64,000 nt of DNA, from contig NZ_CP019335.1 of assembly GCF_002813915.1 (NCBI RefSeq), positions 1,905,777-1,969,776 on the forward strand, read 5' to 3'. Positions 1 to 7,923 of this stretch are shown in pieces; the stretch's first letter is position 1; every line of letters begins with the position of its first letter. A program made the position numbers and the translations under genes. This stretch comes from Tenacibaculum sp. SZ-18. Its GTDB lineage: Bacteria > Bacteroidota > Bacteroidia > Flavobacteriales > Flavobacteriaceae. The notes below the pieces were generated by a model. It was not told the DNA's origin. It saw only the letters and a list, made by a program, of their open reading frames with translations, and made no database searches.

Positions 1-306
1 GGAAGTTTACAGTTAAATTTTGAAAGTGTTTTAGACAAAGCCCAAAAAGCTGACTTTTGGCTGGGTTGCGGCTTAAGTGAAACACGAAAGGAGCTAATGA
101 ATTCAAATAGACACTATAATAAATTTGATGCATTTACTAAACAAAAAATTTATACCGTAGCTTCTAAAAAAGGACCAACTGGAGGTTTGATATATTTCGA
201 ACTCGCTCCAACACGACCCGATTTAGTTCTTAAAGATATGATTAAGATCACTAGTCCTGAGTTGTTACCCGATTATGAGTTTACATTTTTTGAACTGTTA
301 AAATAA
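1..306 (+). CDS. ABC transporter substrate-binding protein, BtuF/FecB-like (3' end only)
   Basis: The gene enters the window already in frame at base 1 (reading GSLQLNFESVLDKAQKADFW) and ends at the TAA at 304-306, so about 101 C-terminal residues are visible. An ATG at 97 lies inside this frame and is an internal methionine, not the start. Segments such as ADFWLGCGLSE, a GGLIYFELAPTRPDLVLKD stretch and the ending PDYEFTFFELLK resemble the C-terminal lobe of periplasmic binding proteins of the cobalamin/iron-siderophore (BtuF/FecB) group in Flavobacteriaceae. Its role would be to capture a metal complex in the periplasm for an ABC importer. The family call rests on recognition of the C-terminal lobe; the N-terminal signal and ligand-binding half are outside the window. 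Confidence 0.65.
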   Translation, partial: GSLQLNFESVLDKAQKADFWLGCGLSETRKELMNSNRHYNKFDAFTKQKIYTVASKKGPTGGLIYFELAPTRPDLVLKDMIKITSPELLPDYEFTFFELLK

Positions 307-399
307 TTTAACTCTAAAATTAATATGTGTTTGACAATGAATAAGCATATTCTTACATTTTAATCAAATCAGTTTCATCATAATTATTATTTAGAGATA

Positions 400-1271
400 A
401 CTGTTTTATAAGAAATTAAAAATTTAGCTGAAGTATAAGGTTATTATCCCAAATAAGACCTAATACAAACTTTTCACCATACTCCATTTGATTATGATTA
501 TGATTATGATTATGAAAACATGGCTGACTTTCTTGAAAATACGAAAGCAGAAAGTTTACCTACTTTTAGTTTTTTTAGAACCCTAATAGGGATTAGAAAT
601 TCGAGTTATTCTCTTTGCACATGCCTTTGATATTAGTGCATCAGGAGCAAATTATTTTATGTCGAATTTTTTGAATTACAATCATATGATTTGTTAACTA
701 ATGTCAAAATTATCAAATTAATGAGTATCGAGGAGCTTATAATCATTAACCAATTCTTTGAAGATCAAAAGTTCCTTGGAAATATACGCCAGATTGAACT
801 CCAACTCAATAAGAATTCTAAGGCAATTTTCAATTTGATAGATTTGGTGTACAAGTTCCTTCAATTTTAATTAATCCTCATGTAGAAAAATCAATCGTTT
901 TTAGAACCAAATGAGACATTTCTTATAATCACACATTTGTACTTGTAAATATTCTAAACCTATTTAATATTTCAAATTCTTAATATAATTTAGGAAGTAG
1001 GACTTTTCAAGCTCCTGCCTTTGAAAAGGTATTTGAAGGAAACCAGTTTTGAACAGACACTCCAAAAATACAGCTAATTTAAAATACCATATTTGATAAC
1101 TCTTTGTATAAGAATGTATGAGTTAATAAAATCCTGTTACGAATGACAATGAATATTATTCTTAGAACCTTAGAAGAAAAGGGATTACTAACTACTAATA
1201 TTAGAAAGTTAAACACAATAAAGCTTAACAAATGTTTTATTCTTGTTGAGCTTAGTATTTATTATTTTTAA
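400..1271 (+). pseudogene. decayed phosphoesterase (PF04185-type, phospholipase C-like)
   Basis: No long frame is open here, but several short plus-strand stretches fall in the order expected for the bacterial phosphoesterase/phospholipase C-like family. Near 519 the sequence reads MADFLENTKAESLPTFSF. Around 833-914 it reads FDRFGVQVPSILINPHVEKS followed by IVFRTK. Near 920 it reads YNHTFVLVNIL, and near 992-1050 RTFQAPAFEKVFEGNQF followed after a stop by TDTPKIQL. The frame between 1143 and 1271 (LRTLEEKGLLTTNIRKLN) is plausible as the C-terminus. The pieces are separated by stops and frameshifts, so this is a gene corpse. An in-frame run of four GATTAT hexamers at 490-513 (Asp-Tyr repeats) sits just before the first recognisable block. 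The N-terminal half is missing or unrecognisable. The boundaries are approximate. Confidence 0.5.
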
Positions 1272-1305
1272 TTTTGAAAAAATTAAGACAATATAATTTC
1301 CATAC

Positions 1306-1902
1306 TTAATTATTCTTCTTTAATAACTCAGGAAACTTAAGCTTAAATCTATTTAATCTCGGAATAGAAACATTTCTAACATATGGGTTATTTGGATTTA
1401 AGCGCTCATAATTTTGATGATAAGCTTCAGCTTTGTAAAACTTTTTAAACTTGGTTACTTCGGTAGCAATTTTACCATCATATACTTTGGCATTTAAAAG
1501 TTTTATATAGTTATTAATAATCTTTTTTTCGTTTGAATTCTGATAAAAAGCAATTGAACGATATTGAGAACCATAATCTGGATGTTGACCATTTACTGTT
1601 GTTGGATCATGAGAACCAAAAAACACTTCTACCAATGTATTAAAACTTACTCTATTAGGATTGTAATAAACAGCAACAGTCTCAGCATGTCCGGTTGTAC
1701 CCGTTCCTATTTTTCTATAAGTTGGATTTGTTGTATGACCCCCAGCGTAACCAGAAACTGCCTCGTTCACTCCTTCTACACTTTCAAAAATTGCTTCAAC
1801 ACACCAAAAACACCCACTAGCAAAATATGCCACTTCTTGATTCTTTTGTGCATTAATAAGAGTTGATAAGCCTATAAAAATAATTACTAAAAATTTCTTC
1901 AT
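1306..1902 (-). CDS. msrA: peptide-methionine (S)-S-oxide reductase MsrA, exported
   Basis: MsrA reduces the S-epimer of methionine sulfoxide in damaged proteins. The catalytic signature GCFWC is present, with the nucleophilic cysteine at about residue 31 of the start chosen here. The family blocks SGYAGGHTTNPTY, GHAETVAVYY, FFGSHDPTTVNGQHPDYGSQYRS and EAYHQNYERLNP follow in order. I chose the ATG at 1902 rather than the upstream one at 1932 because it gives a clean signal peptide (MKKFLVIIFIGLSTLINAQ). The enzyme is therefore probably periplasmic or extracytoplasmic, guarding envelope proteins. No cysteine occurs in the C-terminal tail, so recycling probably uses Cys34 of the GCFWC motif or an external partner. 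It lies downstream of the heme-uptake genes on the same strand but behind their terminator, so it is probably transcribed separately. Confidence 0.93.
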   Translation of the reverse strand: MKKFLVIIFIGLSTLINAQKNQEVAYFASGCFWCVEAIFESVEGVNEAVSGYAGGHTTNPTYRKIGTGTTGHAETVAVYYNPNRVSFNTLVEVFFGSHDPTTVNGQHPDYGSQYRSIAFYQNSNEKKIINNYIKLLNAKVYDGKIATEVTKFKKFYKAEAYHQNYERLNPNNPYVRNVSIPRLNRFKLKFPELLKKNN

Positions 1903-1961
1903 TATGATTTGTTTTGAACTTTGTCGTAACACCTATACTTTTCTTTCGTTAATATAAAGAA

Positions 1962-1992
1962 AAAAGCTATTCGAGCCATTCGAATAGCTTTT
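1962..1992 (-). terminator. intrinsic terminator after the HmuY-like gene
   Basis: A 13-bp perfect stem (AAAAGCTATTCGA, 1962-1974, paired with 1980-1992) with a 5-nt loop lies just downstream of the minus-strand stop at 2027. On the minus strand it runs into a T-rich tract. It should end the receptor-HmuY transcript before msrA. Confidence 0.8.
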
Positions 1993-2026
1993 AAGATTAA
2001 AAACTAACAAAATTCAACATAGATGA

Positions 2027-2668
2027 CTATTGAATATTTTTATCTCCAACATTTGGATTATATACGTAATTGAAGGTGTAATATCTTGCATTTTCAGCCT
2101 TAGAAGGATCATTGTCTTTATAATAGCTAATGATTTCCATTTTAGCATAGTTTCCATCAACAGTTCTTACAACAATAACTTTTCCAGCTAAAGGACTAAT
2201 TAAATGTGTTGGTGGTCCTGCATAGTTGTACCATCCATTATCGCTACCTGTTGGTAAAGAATAACTTCCTGATGCATCCTGAGAATAAGAAGCTGCGTCC
2301 GCTGGTGCTACAACAATATCTCCAAATGTTCCTGTCATGACTGTTAAAGATGCGTTCCCAGATCTTTCTGGTTCATCAGTTAATCCTCCGATTTTTGTTC
2401 CTCCATTTACTAAAATAGTTGTTCCTCTAAAAGCAATATCCCAACTACTATCTGTAACTACTTCTCCCGTTTTAAAACTAAAACCTGTGAAAGTTCCTGA
2501 AGTTACTGGTGGGCTTTGAGTATAATCTGTTGTTTGTAATGCTGGTAAATTAGTAACTGATTTTGATTCTACCGGCAATACATTTGATCCATCATCATTG
2601 TCATCACTACATGAAGTGAAAACAAAACCTGTAATCATTAAAGCTGCTATTAATTTTAAGCGATTCAT
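2027..2668 (-). CDS. HmuY-family heme-binding lipoprotein
   Basis: This 213-residue protein has a lipoprotein signal ending in FTSC, followed by an acidic linker (SDDNDDGS), so it is probably anchored to the outer membrane. The body resembles the HmuY family (PF14064): the block SSWDIAFRGTTILVNGG, a central SGSYSLPTGSDNGWYNY segment and a C-terminal RYYTFNYVYNP. HmuY in Porphyromonas captures heme at the cell surface and hands it to a TonB-dependent receptor. That partner is encoded 10 bp upstream and the two form an operon. Ligand residues cannot be assigned from sequence alone because they vary across the family, so heme is the family-based expectation and not proven here. Confidence 0.82.
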   Translation of the reverse strand: MNRLKLIAALMITGFVFTSCSDDNDDGSNVLPVESKSVTNLPALQTTDYTQSPPVTSGTFTGFSFKTGEVVTDSSWDIAFRGTTILVNGGTKIGGLTDEPERSGNASLTVMTGTFGDIVVAPADAASYSQDASGSYSLPTGSDNGWYNYAGPPTHLISPLAGKVIVVRTVDGNYAKMEIISYYKDNDPSKAENARYYTFNYVYNPNVGDKNIQ

Positions 2669-2678
2669 ATGTTTATTA

Positions 2679-4730
2679 TTAAATATTAAATTGAATTCTA
2701 GTGTAAAAAGTTCTTCCTAAGCGTAATGCTGCATCTAGATTTTGAAAATTATCTAAATTCTCCGTACCTGTGCTATCGAAAAGGTTATCTACTCCTAACT
2801 GTAAGCTCATCGTATTGAAAAAATATTTTTGTACTGCAACACTAACAAGGGCGTTACTTGCAATGAAATCATCAAATACATCTATTACATCCCCACTATT
2901 ATTTGTATCAAAAAGTGCATATTTACTTCGATACAAAACACGAATATTTGCAGATAAATTATGATTGAAGTTTTCGTAGAATAATTTTGCATTTGCAACA
3001 TGCCTCGATCTATTAACCAAACCAAAATAGTCGCTAAGAGTTAATTTTTCTGAAGGAGAAGTTGGAGTTCTTCGAAAAAACACCTCTCCATTATTAATTC
3101 TATCAATCTCTTCTTTATCACCTGAATCCAAATATTGGTAACCCGCTGAGAATCTAATATTATTATTTATTTTATACGTAATATCTAACTCAACACCTTG
3201 CGTAAAAACTCGATCTCTATTCTCATACGAAAAAACCGATGTATTTGGTAAATCTGGAAAATTTCTTGAAACAACAAACGTATTTATTAAGTCCTTAATA
3301 TCATTTCTGAATAAATTGATTTCTAACTTTAAGCCTGATATTGGCTTTAATTGAAAACCTAAATTGTATCCTATCGAACTTTCAGGTTTCAGTTTTTTAT
3401 CTAATAAAGCTACTTCTGGTCTATCACCATATAGTTCATGTAGAACTTGAGTTCCTAATACAATATAACCTCCTGCTGTATTTCTAAAATTGAAAAATAA
3501 TTGTCTAAAATCTGGCACTTTATAACCAAACCCTATCGAGGCCCTTGTTGTGATCCAATCATTTATTTTATAATTTGCAGATAACTTAGGACTGAAAGCT
3601 GATTCGAATTTATTAAAAGCATCAAATCTTAATCCTGCAATTACATTAATTTTATCTCCTATTTTGGTATCATATTGACCGAATACATAATAGGCATTAA
3701 ACTGCTCTTTACCTTCAAAAAATGTTCTATCTAAGGCATCAAAATTCCCACCTACACCCGCAATTAAAGTCCCTTTGTCTAAATTAAATTCAGTTTTAAC
3801 TTCTGGTCTATATAATGTCTGGTCGAAACTAGATGACTCCCCATTAAATATACTTTCAGTTTTAAATCTTGTACCATAAAGCAAATAACTTATAGTAAAA
3901 GAATCGTTTATTTTGTGCAACGTTCTCAATGAAACTCCATAATCAAATCGATTTGCGTCATTGTTATCGTTGAAAATTTTTTCCGCAAAATATCTACCAT
4001 CAATTGTGGTATTTAGTTTATCATTAAACTTATAAGTAAGTCTCAAATTTCCTGTACCATTTTGATATGCTTGTGCAGTATATAAATTATCTCCTGGAGA
4101 TAAATCATAGGCTCCACCTGAATTCAAATTCAAACCTGCATCAATACCTAGCTTTTTGTTTCCATACGTAACATTAGCATTTAAATCCAGCTCATCCCTT
4201 GCTTCAATTCTAGACATATAACTAACAGAACCATTGGTACTGCCGTCTTCGGGTTCTTCCGTAATAATATTTATAACTCCACCAAGTGCTTCTGATCCAT
4301 ATAATGAGGATGATGGTCCCTTAACAATTTCAATTTGTTTAATATTATTAATTGTTAATCTATTTAAATCAATATTTCCTGAAGTTCTACCGATTAATGG
4401 TAATCCGTTAACTAAAATTAATGTATAATCTGCATCAACACCTTGCATCTGTACTCCTTCGGAATTACCAAAATCAGAAACCATTACCAATCCTGTTTGT
4501 TCTAGAATAATATCTCTTAATCTTGTTGCTCCTGTTTGTAAGATTTGTTTTTTGCTTATTAAGGTCACAGGCATTGGAAGCGAAGACAATTGTCTTTTTG
4601 TTCTTGTTGCAGTTACAATGACTTCATCTAAGTCATCATGTATACTGTCTGTTTTCTTTTGAAAATCTTGTGAGAATGACATAACTCCATAAAACAAACA
4701 TGACATTCTCAAAAACTTATTTAGAAGCAT
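2679..4730 (-). CDS. TonB-dependent outer-membrane receptor, HmuR/BtuB-like (probable heme receptor)
   Basis: The 683-residue product starts with a signal peptide (MLLNKFLRMSCLFYGVMSFSQ). A TonB-box-like region (DEVIVTATRTKR) and a plug domain follow (about residues 40-150; GPSSSLYGSEALGGVINIIT is the typical plug end). The rest is a 22-strand-type beta-barrel ending RTFYTRIQFNI. It lacks the carboxypeptidase-like N-terminal domain of SusC proteins, which favours a metal, heme or cobalamin ligand. A FRAP-like box (GYKVPDFRQLF) and a degenerate NPNL-like box (KKLKPESS), with a histidine between them, resemble heme receptors. It heads an operon with the HmuY-like lipoprotein and faces the DUF6607 gene across a short divergent promoter region. 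Confidence 0.85.
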   Translation of the reverse strand: MLLNKFLRMSCLFYGVMSFSQDFQKKTDSIHDDLDEVIVTATRTKRQLSSLPMPVTLISKKQILQTGATRLRDIILEQTGLVMVSDFGNSEGVQMQGVDADYTLILVNGLPLIGRTSGNIDLNRLTINNIKQIEIVKGPSSSLYGSEALGGVINIITEEPEDGSTNGSVSYMSRIEARDELDLNANVTYGNKKLGIDAGLNLNSGGAYDLSPGDNLYTAQAYQNGTGNLRLTYKFNDKLNTTIDGRYFAEKIFNDNNDANRFDYGVSLRTLHKINDSFTISYLLYGTRFKTESIFNGESSSFDQTLYRPEVKTEFNLDKGTLIAGVGGNFDALDRTFFEGKEQFNAYYVFGQYDTKIGDKINVIAGLRFDAFNKFESAFSPKLSANYKINDWITTRASIGFGYKVPDFRQLFFNFRNTAGGYIVLGTQVLHELYGDRPEVALLDKKLKPESSIGYNLGFQLKPISGLKLEINLFRNDIKDLINTFVVSRNFPDLPNTSVFSYENRDRVFTQGVELDITYKINNNIRFSAGYQYLDSGDKEEIDRINNGEVFFRRTPTSPSEKLTLSDYFGLVNRSRHVANAKLFYENFNHNLSANIRVLYRSKYALFDTNNSGDVIDVFDDFIASNALVSVAVQKYFFNTMSLQLGVDNLFDSTGTENLDNFQNLDAALRLGRTFYTRIQFNI

Positions 4731-4747
4731 TCTTAATAATTTTGACG

Positions 4748-4755
4748 CAAATATA
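4748..4755 (-). promoter_or_regulatory. -7 element for the TonB receptor operon
   Basis: Reading the minus strand, TATATTTG matches the Bacteroidota -7 consensus TAnnTTTG. It lies 17 bp upstream of the receptor start at 4730. A TTG at a usable -33 position exists (complement of 4771-4773), but the spacing is short (15 bp), so the match is incomplete. Confidence 0.45.
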
Positions 4756-4788
4756 TATATTATTTTTAATCAATCTAAATAAATATAC

Positions 4789-4796
4789 TATTTTTG
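4789..4796 (+). promoter_or_regulatory. -7 element for the DUF6607 gene
   Basis: TATTTTTG fits TAnnTTTG and lies 28 bp upstream of the ATG at 4825. No clear -33 TTG is seen. The two opposing elements (4748-4755 and 4789-4796) are only 33 bp apart, so a single regulator could control both directions. I see no Fur-box-like 19-mer. Confidence 0.4.
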
Positions 4797-4824
4797 TACT
4801 ATCAAAATTTAAATACATAGTGTG

Positions 4825-5733
4825 ATGAAAAAACTAATAGCAATTCTTACGATAACATTATTCGGTATTTCAAATGGAATAGCACAGAAAAACAAAAAGC
4901 ACAAAGACATTGACGCAATTAAAGCAATGAGTGGTTGCTATAAAGTAGCGTTCAATTTTAGTGAAACATTCAATTATTCTAATGATAGTTTATACAAACC
5001 ATCTAACGTAAAACATGATAAAGCGTTGGAATGGGTTGAACTTGTAACAGATAAAAACAATGAAATCCAACTACAACATATATTAATCGTTGGACCCAAA
5101 ACCAGACCTCATATAGTAAAACACTGGCGTCAAGACTGGATATTCGAGAATCAAGATATGTTTATGTTCCAAAAAGGAAATCATTGGAAATACATGAAGT
5201 TAACTAAGGAAAATGTTGAAGGACAATGGACACAAAAGGTGTATCAAGTTGATGATAGTCCGAGATACGAAGGAACTGCAACATGGGTGCATGTTGACGG
5301 GAAAAGTTACTGGGAAAATGGTACAGATGCTCCGTTAGCAAGACGCGAACATACAAAACGATCAGATTATAATGTTATGCATAGAAGAAATCGCCATGAA
5401 ATAACAACTGAAGGATGGATTCATGAGCAAGATAATGATAAAATAGTAAGAGATGATAACAAGGAGGATTTCGTTTTAGCACAGGAAAAAGGATTTAACT
5501 CATACACAAGAGTTCAGAATGATCAGTGTGAAGCAGCTCAAAAATGGTGGAAAAAGAATAAATCATTATGGAAAAAAATACGTAATAAATGGGATAAGGT
5601 ATTCGATATGAAAAAAGATATTGTACTTCAGCCTAAAGTGAATAATAAAAAATTATTCTCCCATTTATTTGTGCTTAAAGCAGATGCATCTAAGAAAGAA
5701 GTTAATACTATAATTGACCAATTTCTGAATTAA
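4825..5733 (+). CDS. DUF6607 family exported protein, heme-locus associated
   Basis: I place the start at the ATG at 4825; the frame is open from a GTG at 4822. The product (about 302 residues) has a signal peptide (MKKLIAILTITLFGISNGIAQ). The mature part is rich in Trp, Lys and His (HWRQDWIFENQDMFMFQKGN, EGQWTQKVYQVDDSPRYEGT, DAPLARREHTKRSDYNV) and matches what is annotated as DUF6607 in Flavobacteria. To my knowledge these genes often sit beside TonB receptors and HmuY proteins, which is the arrangement here (divergent from the receptor). Its biochemical function is not established. The many conserved Trp, His and Met residues would be compatible with binding heme or a related ligand, but that is inference. 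Confidence 0.75.
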   Translation: MKKLIAILTITLFGISNGIAQKNKKHKDIDAIKAMSGCYKVAFNFSETFNYSNDSLYKPSNVKHDKALEWVELVTDKNNEIQLQHILIVGPKTRPHIVKHWRQDWIFENQDMFMFQKGNHWKYMKLTKENVEGQWTQKVYQVDDSPRYEGTATWVHVDGKSYWENGTDAPLARREHTKRSDYNVMHRRNRHEITTEGWIHEQDNDKIVRDDNKEDFVLAQEKGFNSYTRVQNDQCEAAQKWWKKNKSLWKKIRNKWDKVFDMKKDIVLQPKVNNKKLFSHLFVLKADASKKEVNTIIDQFLN

Positions 5734-5755
5734 TGTCCATATTTTGTGTTGTTTT

Positions 5756-5792
5756 AAATCTCACTTTTAATTATTTAGAAGTGGGATTTTTT
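5756..5792 (+). terminator. intrinsic terminator after DUF6607 gene
   Basis: AAATCTCACTT (5756-5766) pairs with AAGTGGGATTT (5779-5789), with one G-U pair, and is followed by further T residues. It lies 23 bp after the DUF6607 stop and before the dnaX promoter. Confidence 0.75.
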
Positions 5793-5808
5793 ATTGTTCA
5801 CAACTTTG

Positions 5809-5840
5809 TTTGTCAATACTAGCTGCGTTTGCTACTTTTG
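5809..5840 (+). promoter_or_regulatory. dnaX promoter
   Basis: TTTG at 5809-5812, a 20-bp spacer and TACTTTTG at 5833-5840 match the Bacteroidota primary-sigma consensus (TTTG-N19/20-TAnnTTTG) very well. It leaves a leader of roughly 15 nt before the ATG at 5862. Confidence 0.7.
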
Positions 5841-5861
5841 CTTTAGTATTTATTAATTTTA

Positions 5862-7559
5862 ATGGAACATTTTATAGTATCTGCACGTAAGTATCGACCT
5901 CAAAATTTTGAGGATGTTGTTGGGCAACAAGCCATAACAAATACGCTTGAGAATGCTATAAAAAATAATCATCTAGCACAAGCTTTATTGTTTACAGGAC
6001 CTCGTGGTGTTGGTAAAACATCTTGTGCGCGTATTTTGGCCAAACGTATTAATCAGGAAAGTTCAGATAATACAGATGAAGACTTTGCCTTTAATATCTT
6101 TGAGTTAGATGCTGCCTCTAATAATTCTGTTGATGATATTAGAAACTTAACAGATCAAGTGAGAATTCCTCCTCAAACAGGTAAATACAAAGTATATATT
6201 ATTGACGAGGTTCATATGCTATCTCAAGCAGCTTTCAATGCCTTCTTAAAAACATTAGAAGAACCACCTGCGCATGCAATTTTCATCTTAGCAACTACAG
6301 AAAAACACAAAATTATTCCAACGATTTTATCTCGTTGTCAAATTTTTGATTTCAAAAGAATTGGTGTTTTAGATGCTAAAAGTTATCTGAAAGTTATTTG
6401 TGAACGTGAGCACATTACTGCTGAGGATGATGCTTTACACATTATTGCGCAAAAAGCTGACGGAGCAATGCGTGATGCTTTATCTATTTTTGATAGAGTC
6501 GTTAGTTTTTCGGGAAATAACTTAACGCGTGAAGCTGTTACTCACAACTTAAATGTACTAGATTATGAAGTGTATTTTAACATGACTGATCTTTTACTTG
6601 AGAATAAAATTCCTGAAGCTTTAATGGCTTACAATGATATTTTATCAAAAGGTTTTGAAGGACAACATTTCATAAGTGGTTTGGCTTCTCATTTCAGAGA
6701 TTTATTAGTAGCGAAAGATAATGCCACTATATCTTTATTAGAAGTTGGTGATGCGATAAAGAAGAAATATTTAGAGCAAGCTACAAAAGCAGCTATGTCC
6801 TTTTTATTACCAGCAATTGACAAAGCAAATGATTGTGATTTAAAATATAAATCAAGTAAAAATCAACGTTTACTTGTCGAACTTTCCCTAATGCAAATAG
6901 CCTCTATCAATTTTGATGGAGAAAAAAAAAAAGGTAGCAACTACATAATTCCTGCTACGTTTTTCTCAGCATTATCACCAACAGTTAAGAAAATTGAAAA
7001 AGTTGCATCAGCGGCTAAAGTCCAAACTAAAACCACAGCGGTACCTAAACAGGCACCTATTGCTGAAGAACCAAAGAAACCTTCAATTAAAAATATTAAA
7101 AGAAGAACTTCTGCCCTTTCATTAAAAAGTTTGACTGAAAAAAGAGTTGTAAAAGTAGTCACTGATGAAGAAGAGAACTTTGACAATCATCCAAGAACTG
7201 CTTTTAATGAAGAACAACTAACTGAAGCTTGGAAAAAATATTATTTTAAACTTCAAGAACTTGGAGAAAAAAATATGGCCTCTATTTTATTAGCTGGACA
7301 ACCAAAACTTGGTCAAAATTTTGAAATTATTGTTACTTTACCTAACAAGTTGATGAAAAGTCAACTAGGAAAAGGAAGACCAGCATTACTGAAATTTCTA
7401 CGAGAAAAGTTAAATAATTACGGAATAACTATTAATATTGTCGTTAGTGAAACCGTTGAGAAGAAGTTTGCCTACACTCCACACGAAAAATATCAAAAAT
7501 TAAAAGAGAAGAATCCTCTTTTAGAAAAATTAAAAAACACTTTCGGATTAGATATTTAA
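5862..7559 (+). CDS. dnaX: DNA polymerase III subunit gamma/tau
   Basis: DnaX is the ATPase that loads the sliding clamp and tethers the replicative polymerases. The Walker A motif (GPRGVGKTS) is near residue 45, Walker B (YIIDEVHML) near 115, and the SRC motif of sensor 1/arginine finger (TILSRCQIFDFKRI) near 160. The zinc-binding cysteine quartet that follows Walker A in most bacteria is absent and replaced by an acidic stretch (SSDNTDEDFAFNIFELDAAS). I believe this is usual for Bacteroidota. Residues 365-430 are a Lys/Ala/Pro-rich linker, followed by a tau-like C-terminal domain ending NPLLEKLKNTFGLDI. The length (565) suggests a short tau. The start follows a strong promoter with a short leader. 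Confidence 0.95.
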   Translation: MEHFIVSARKYRPQNFEDVVGQQAITNTLENAIKNNHLAQALLFTGPRGVGKTSCARILAKRINQESSDNTDEDFAFNIFELDAASNNSVDDIRNLTDQVRIPPQTGKYKVYIIDEVHMLSQAAFNAFLKTLEEPPAHAIFILATTEKHKIIPTILSRCQIFDFKRIGVLDAKSYLKVICEREHITAEDDALHIIAQKADGAMRDALSIFDRVVSFSGNNLTREAVTHNLNVLDYEVYFNMTDLLLENKIPEALMAYNDILSKGFEGQHFISGLASHFRDLLVAKDNATISLLEVGDAIKKKYLEQATKAAMSFLLPAIDKANDCDLKYKSSKNQRLLVELSLMQIASINFDGEKKKGSNYIIPATFFSALSPTVKKIEKVASAAKVQTKTTAVPKQAPIAEEPKKPSIKNIKRRTSALSLKSLTEKRVVKVVTDEEENFDNHPRTAFNEEQLTEAWKKYYFKLQELGEKNMASILLAGQPKLGQNFEIIVTLPNKLMKSQLGKGRPALLKFLREKLNNYGITINIVVSETVEKKFAYTPHEKYQKLKEKNPLLEKLKNTFGLDI

Positions 7560-7831
7560 GCTACCGACAACGATCTTTTTCTTTTCAGCCAAGGTGAAAC
7601 TCCACCGATTTCAAGAGCTTCATAAAAATTATCTTTTTTAATGATACCTTTTACTTCATTGGAAGTATCAACCTTTATAAAACCATATAAAATAAGTTTA
7701 AGAACAGATTCCTTTACCTCATCAAAAGTAATTTCAACATTATAACTATTCTTTACAATATCATTTATAAGATTATCGATATTACTAAATTCTTTCCCTG
7801 TCGCTAAAGTTTTGAATACTAATTCTTCCAT
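7556..7831 (-). CDS. small protein of unknown function, possible winged-helix fold
   Basis: This 91-residue frame converges on dnaX and overlaps its stop by 4 bp. The sequence is soluble and charged, alternating helical segments (EELVFKTLATGKEFSNIDNL, TFDEVKESVLKLILYGFIKV) in a pattern that would suit a small helix-turn-helix domain. There is no signal peptide, cysteine or catalytic motif. I do not recognise the family. Its coding bias (Leu/Ile/Lys rich, normal codons) and the lack of any alternative gene in the gap make it a plausible real gene. It could be a short accessory protein of the downstream antiporter gene on the same strand, but the 92-bp gap argues for independence. Confidence 0.55.
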   Translation of the reverse strand: MEELVFKTLATGKEFSNIDNLINDIVKNSYNVEITFDEVKESVLKLILYGFIKVDTSNEVKGIIKKDNFYEALEIGGVSPWLKRKRSLSVA

Positions 7832-7923
7832 AATTTACACATTTATAAAGCAAAGCTAATTCACTCGCTTCATTTAAAAAATGGAATAACTGTATGGAAA
7901 AATGTGGATTTCCGTAAGTTAAA

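Noticed and set aside
490..513. four GATTAT units considered as a regulatory iteron
   Set aside because: The repeat is in frame (Asp-Tyr) within a decayed coding region, so slippage in a former gene explains it better.
721..870. 49-codon ATG frame in the 0.3-1.3 kb region
   Set aside because: It crosses the phosphoesterase remnant in a different frame from the recognisable block; most likely chance.
1564..1866. 100-residue plus-strand frame inside msrA
   Set aside because: It is antisense to a clear MsrA gene, with biased Cys/Ser/Ile composition typical of a shadow.
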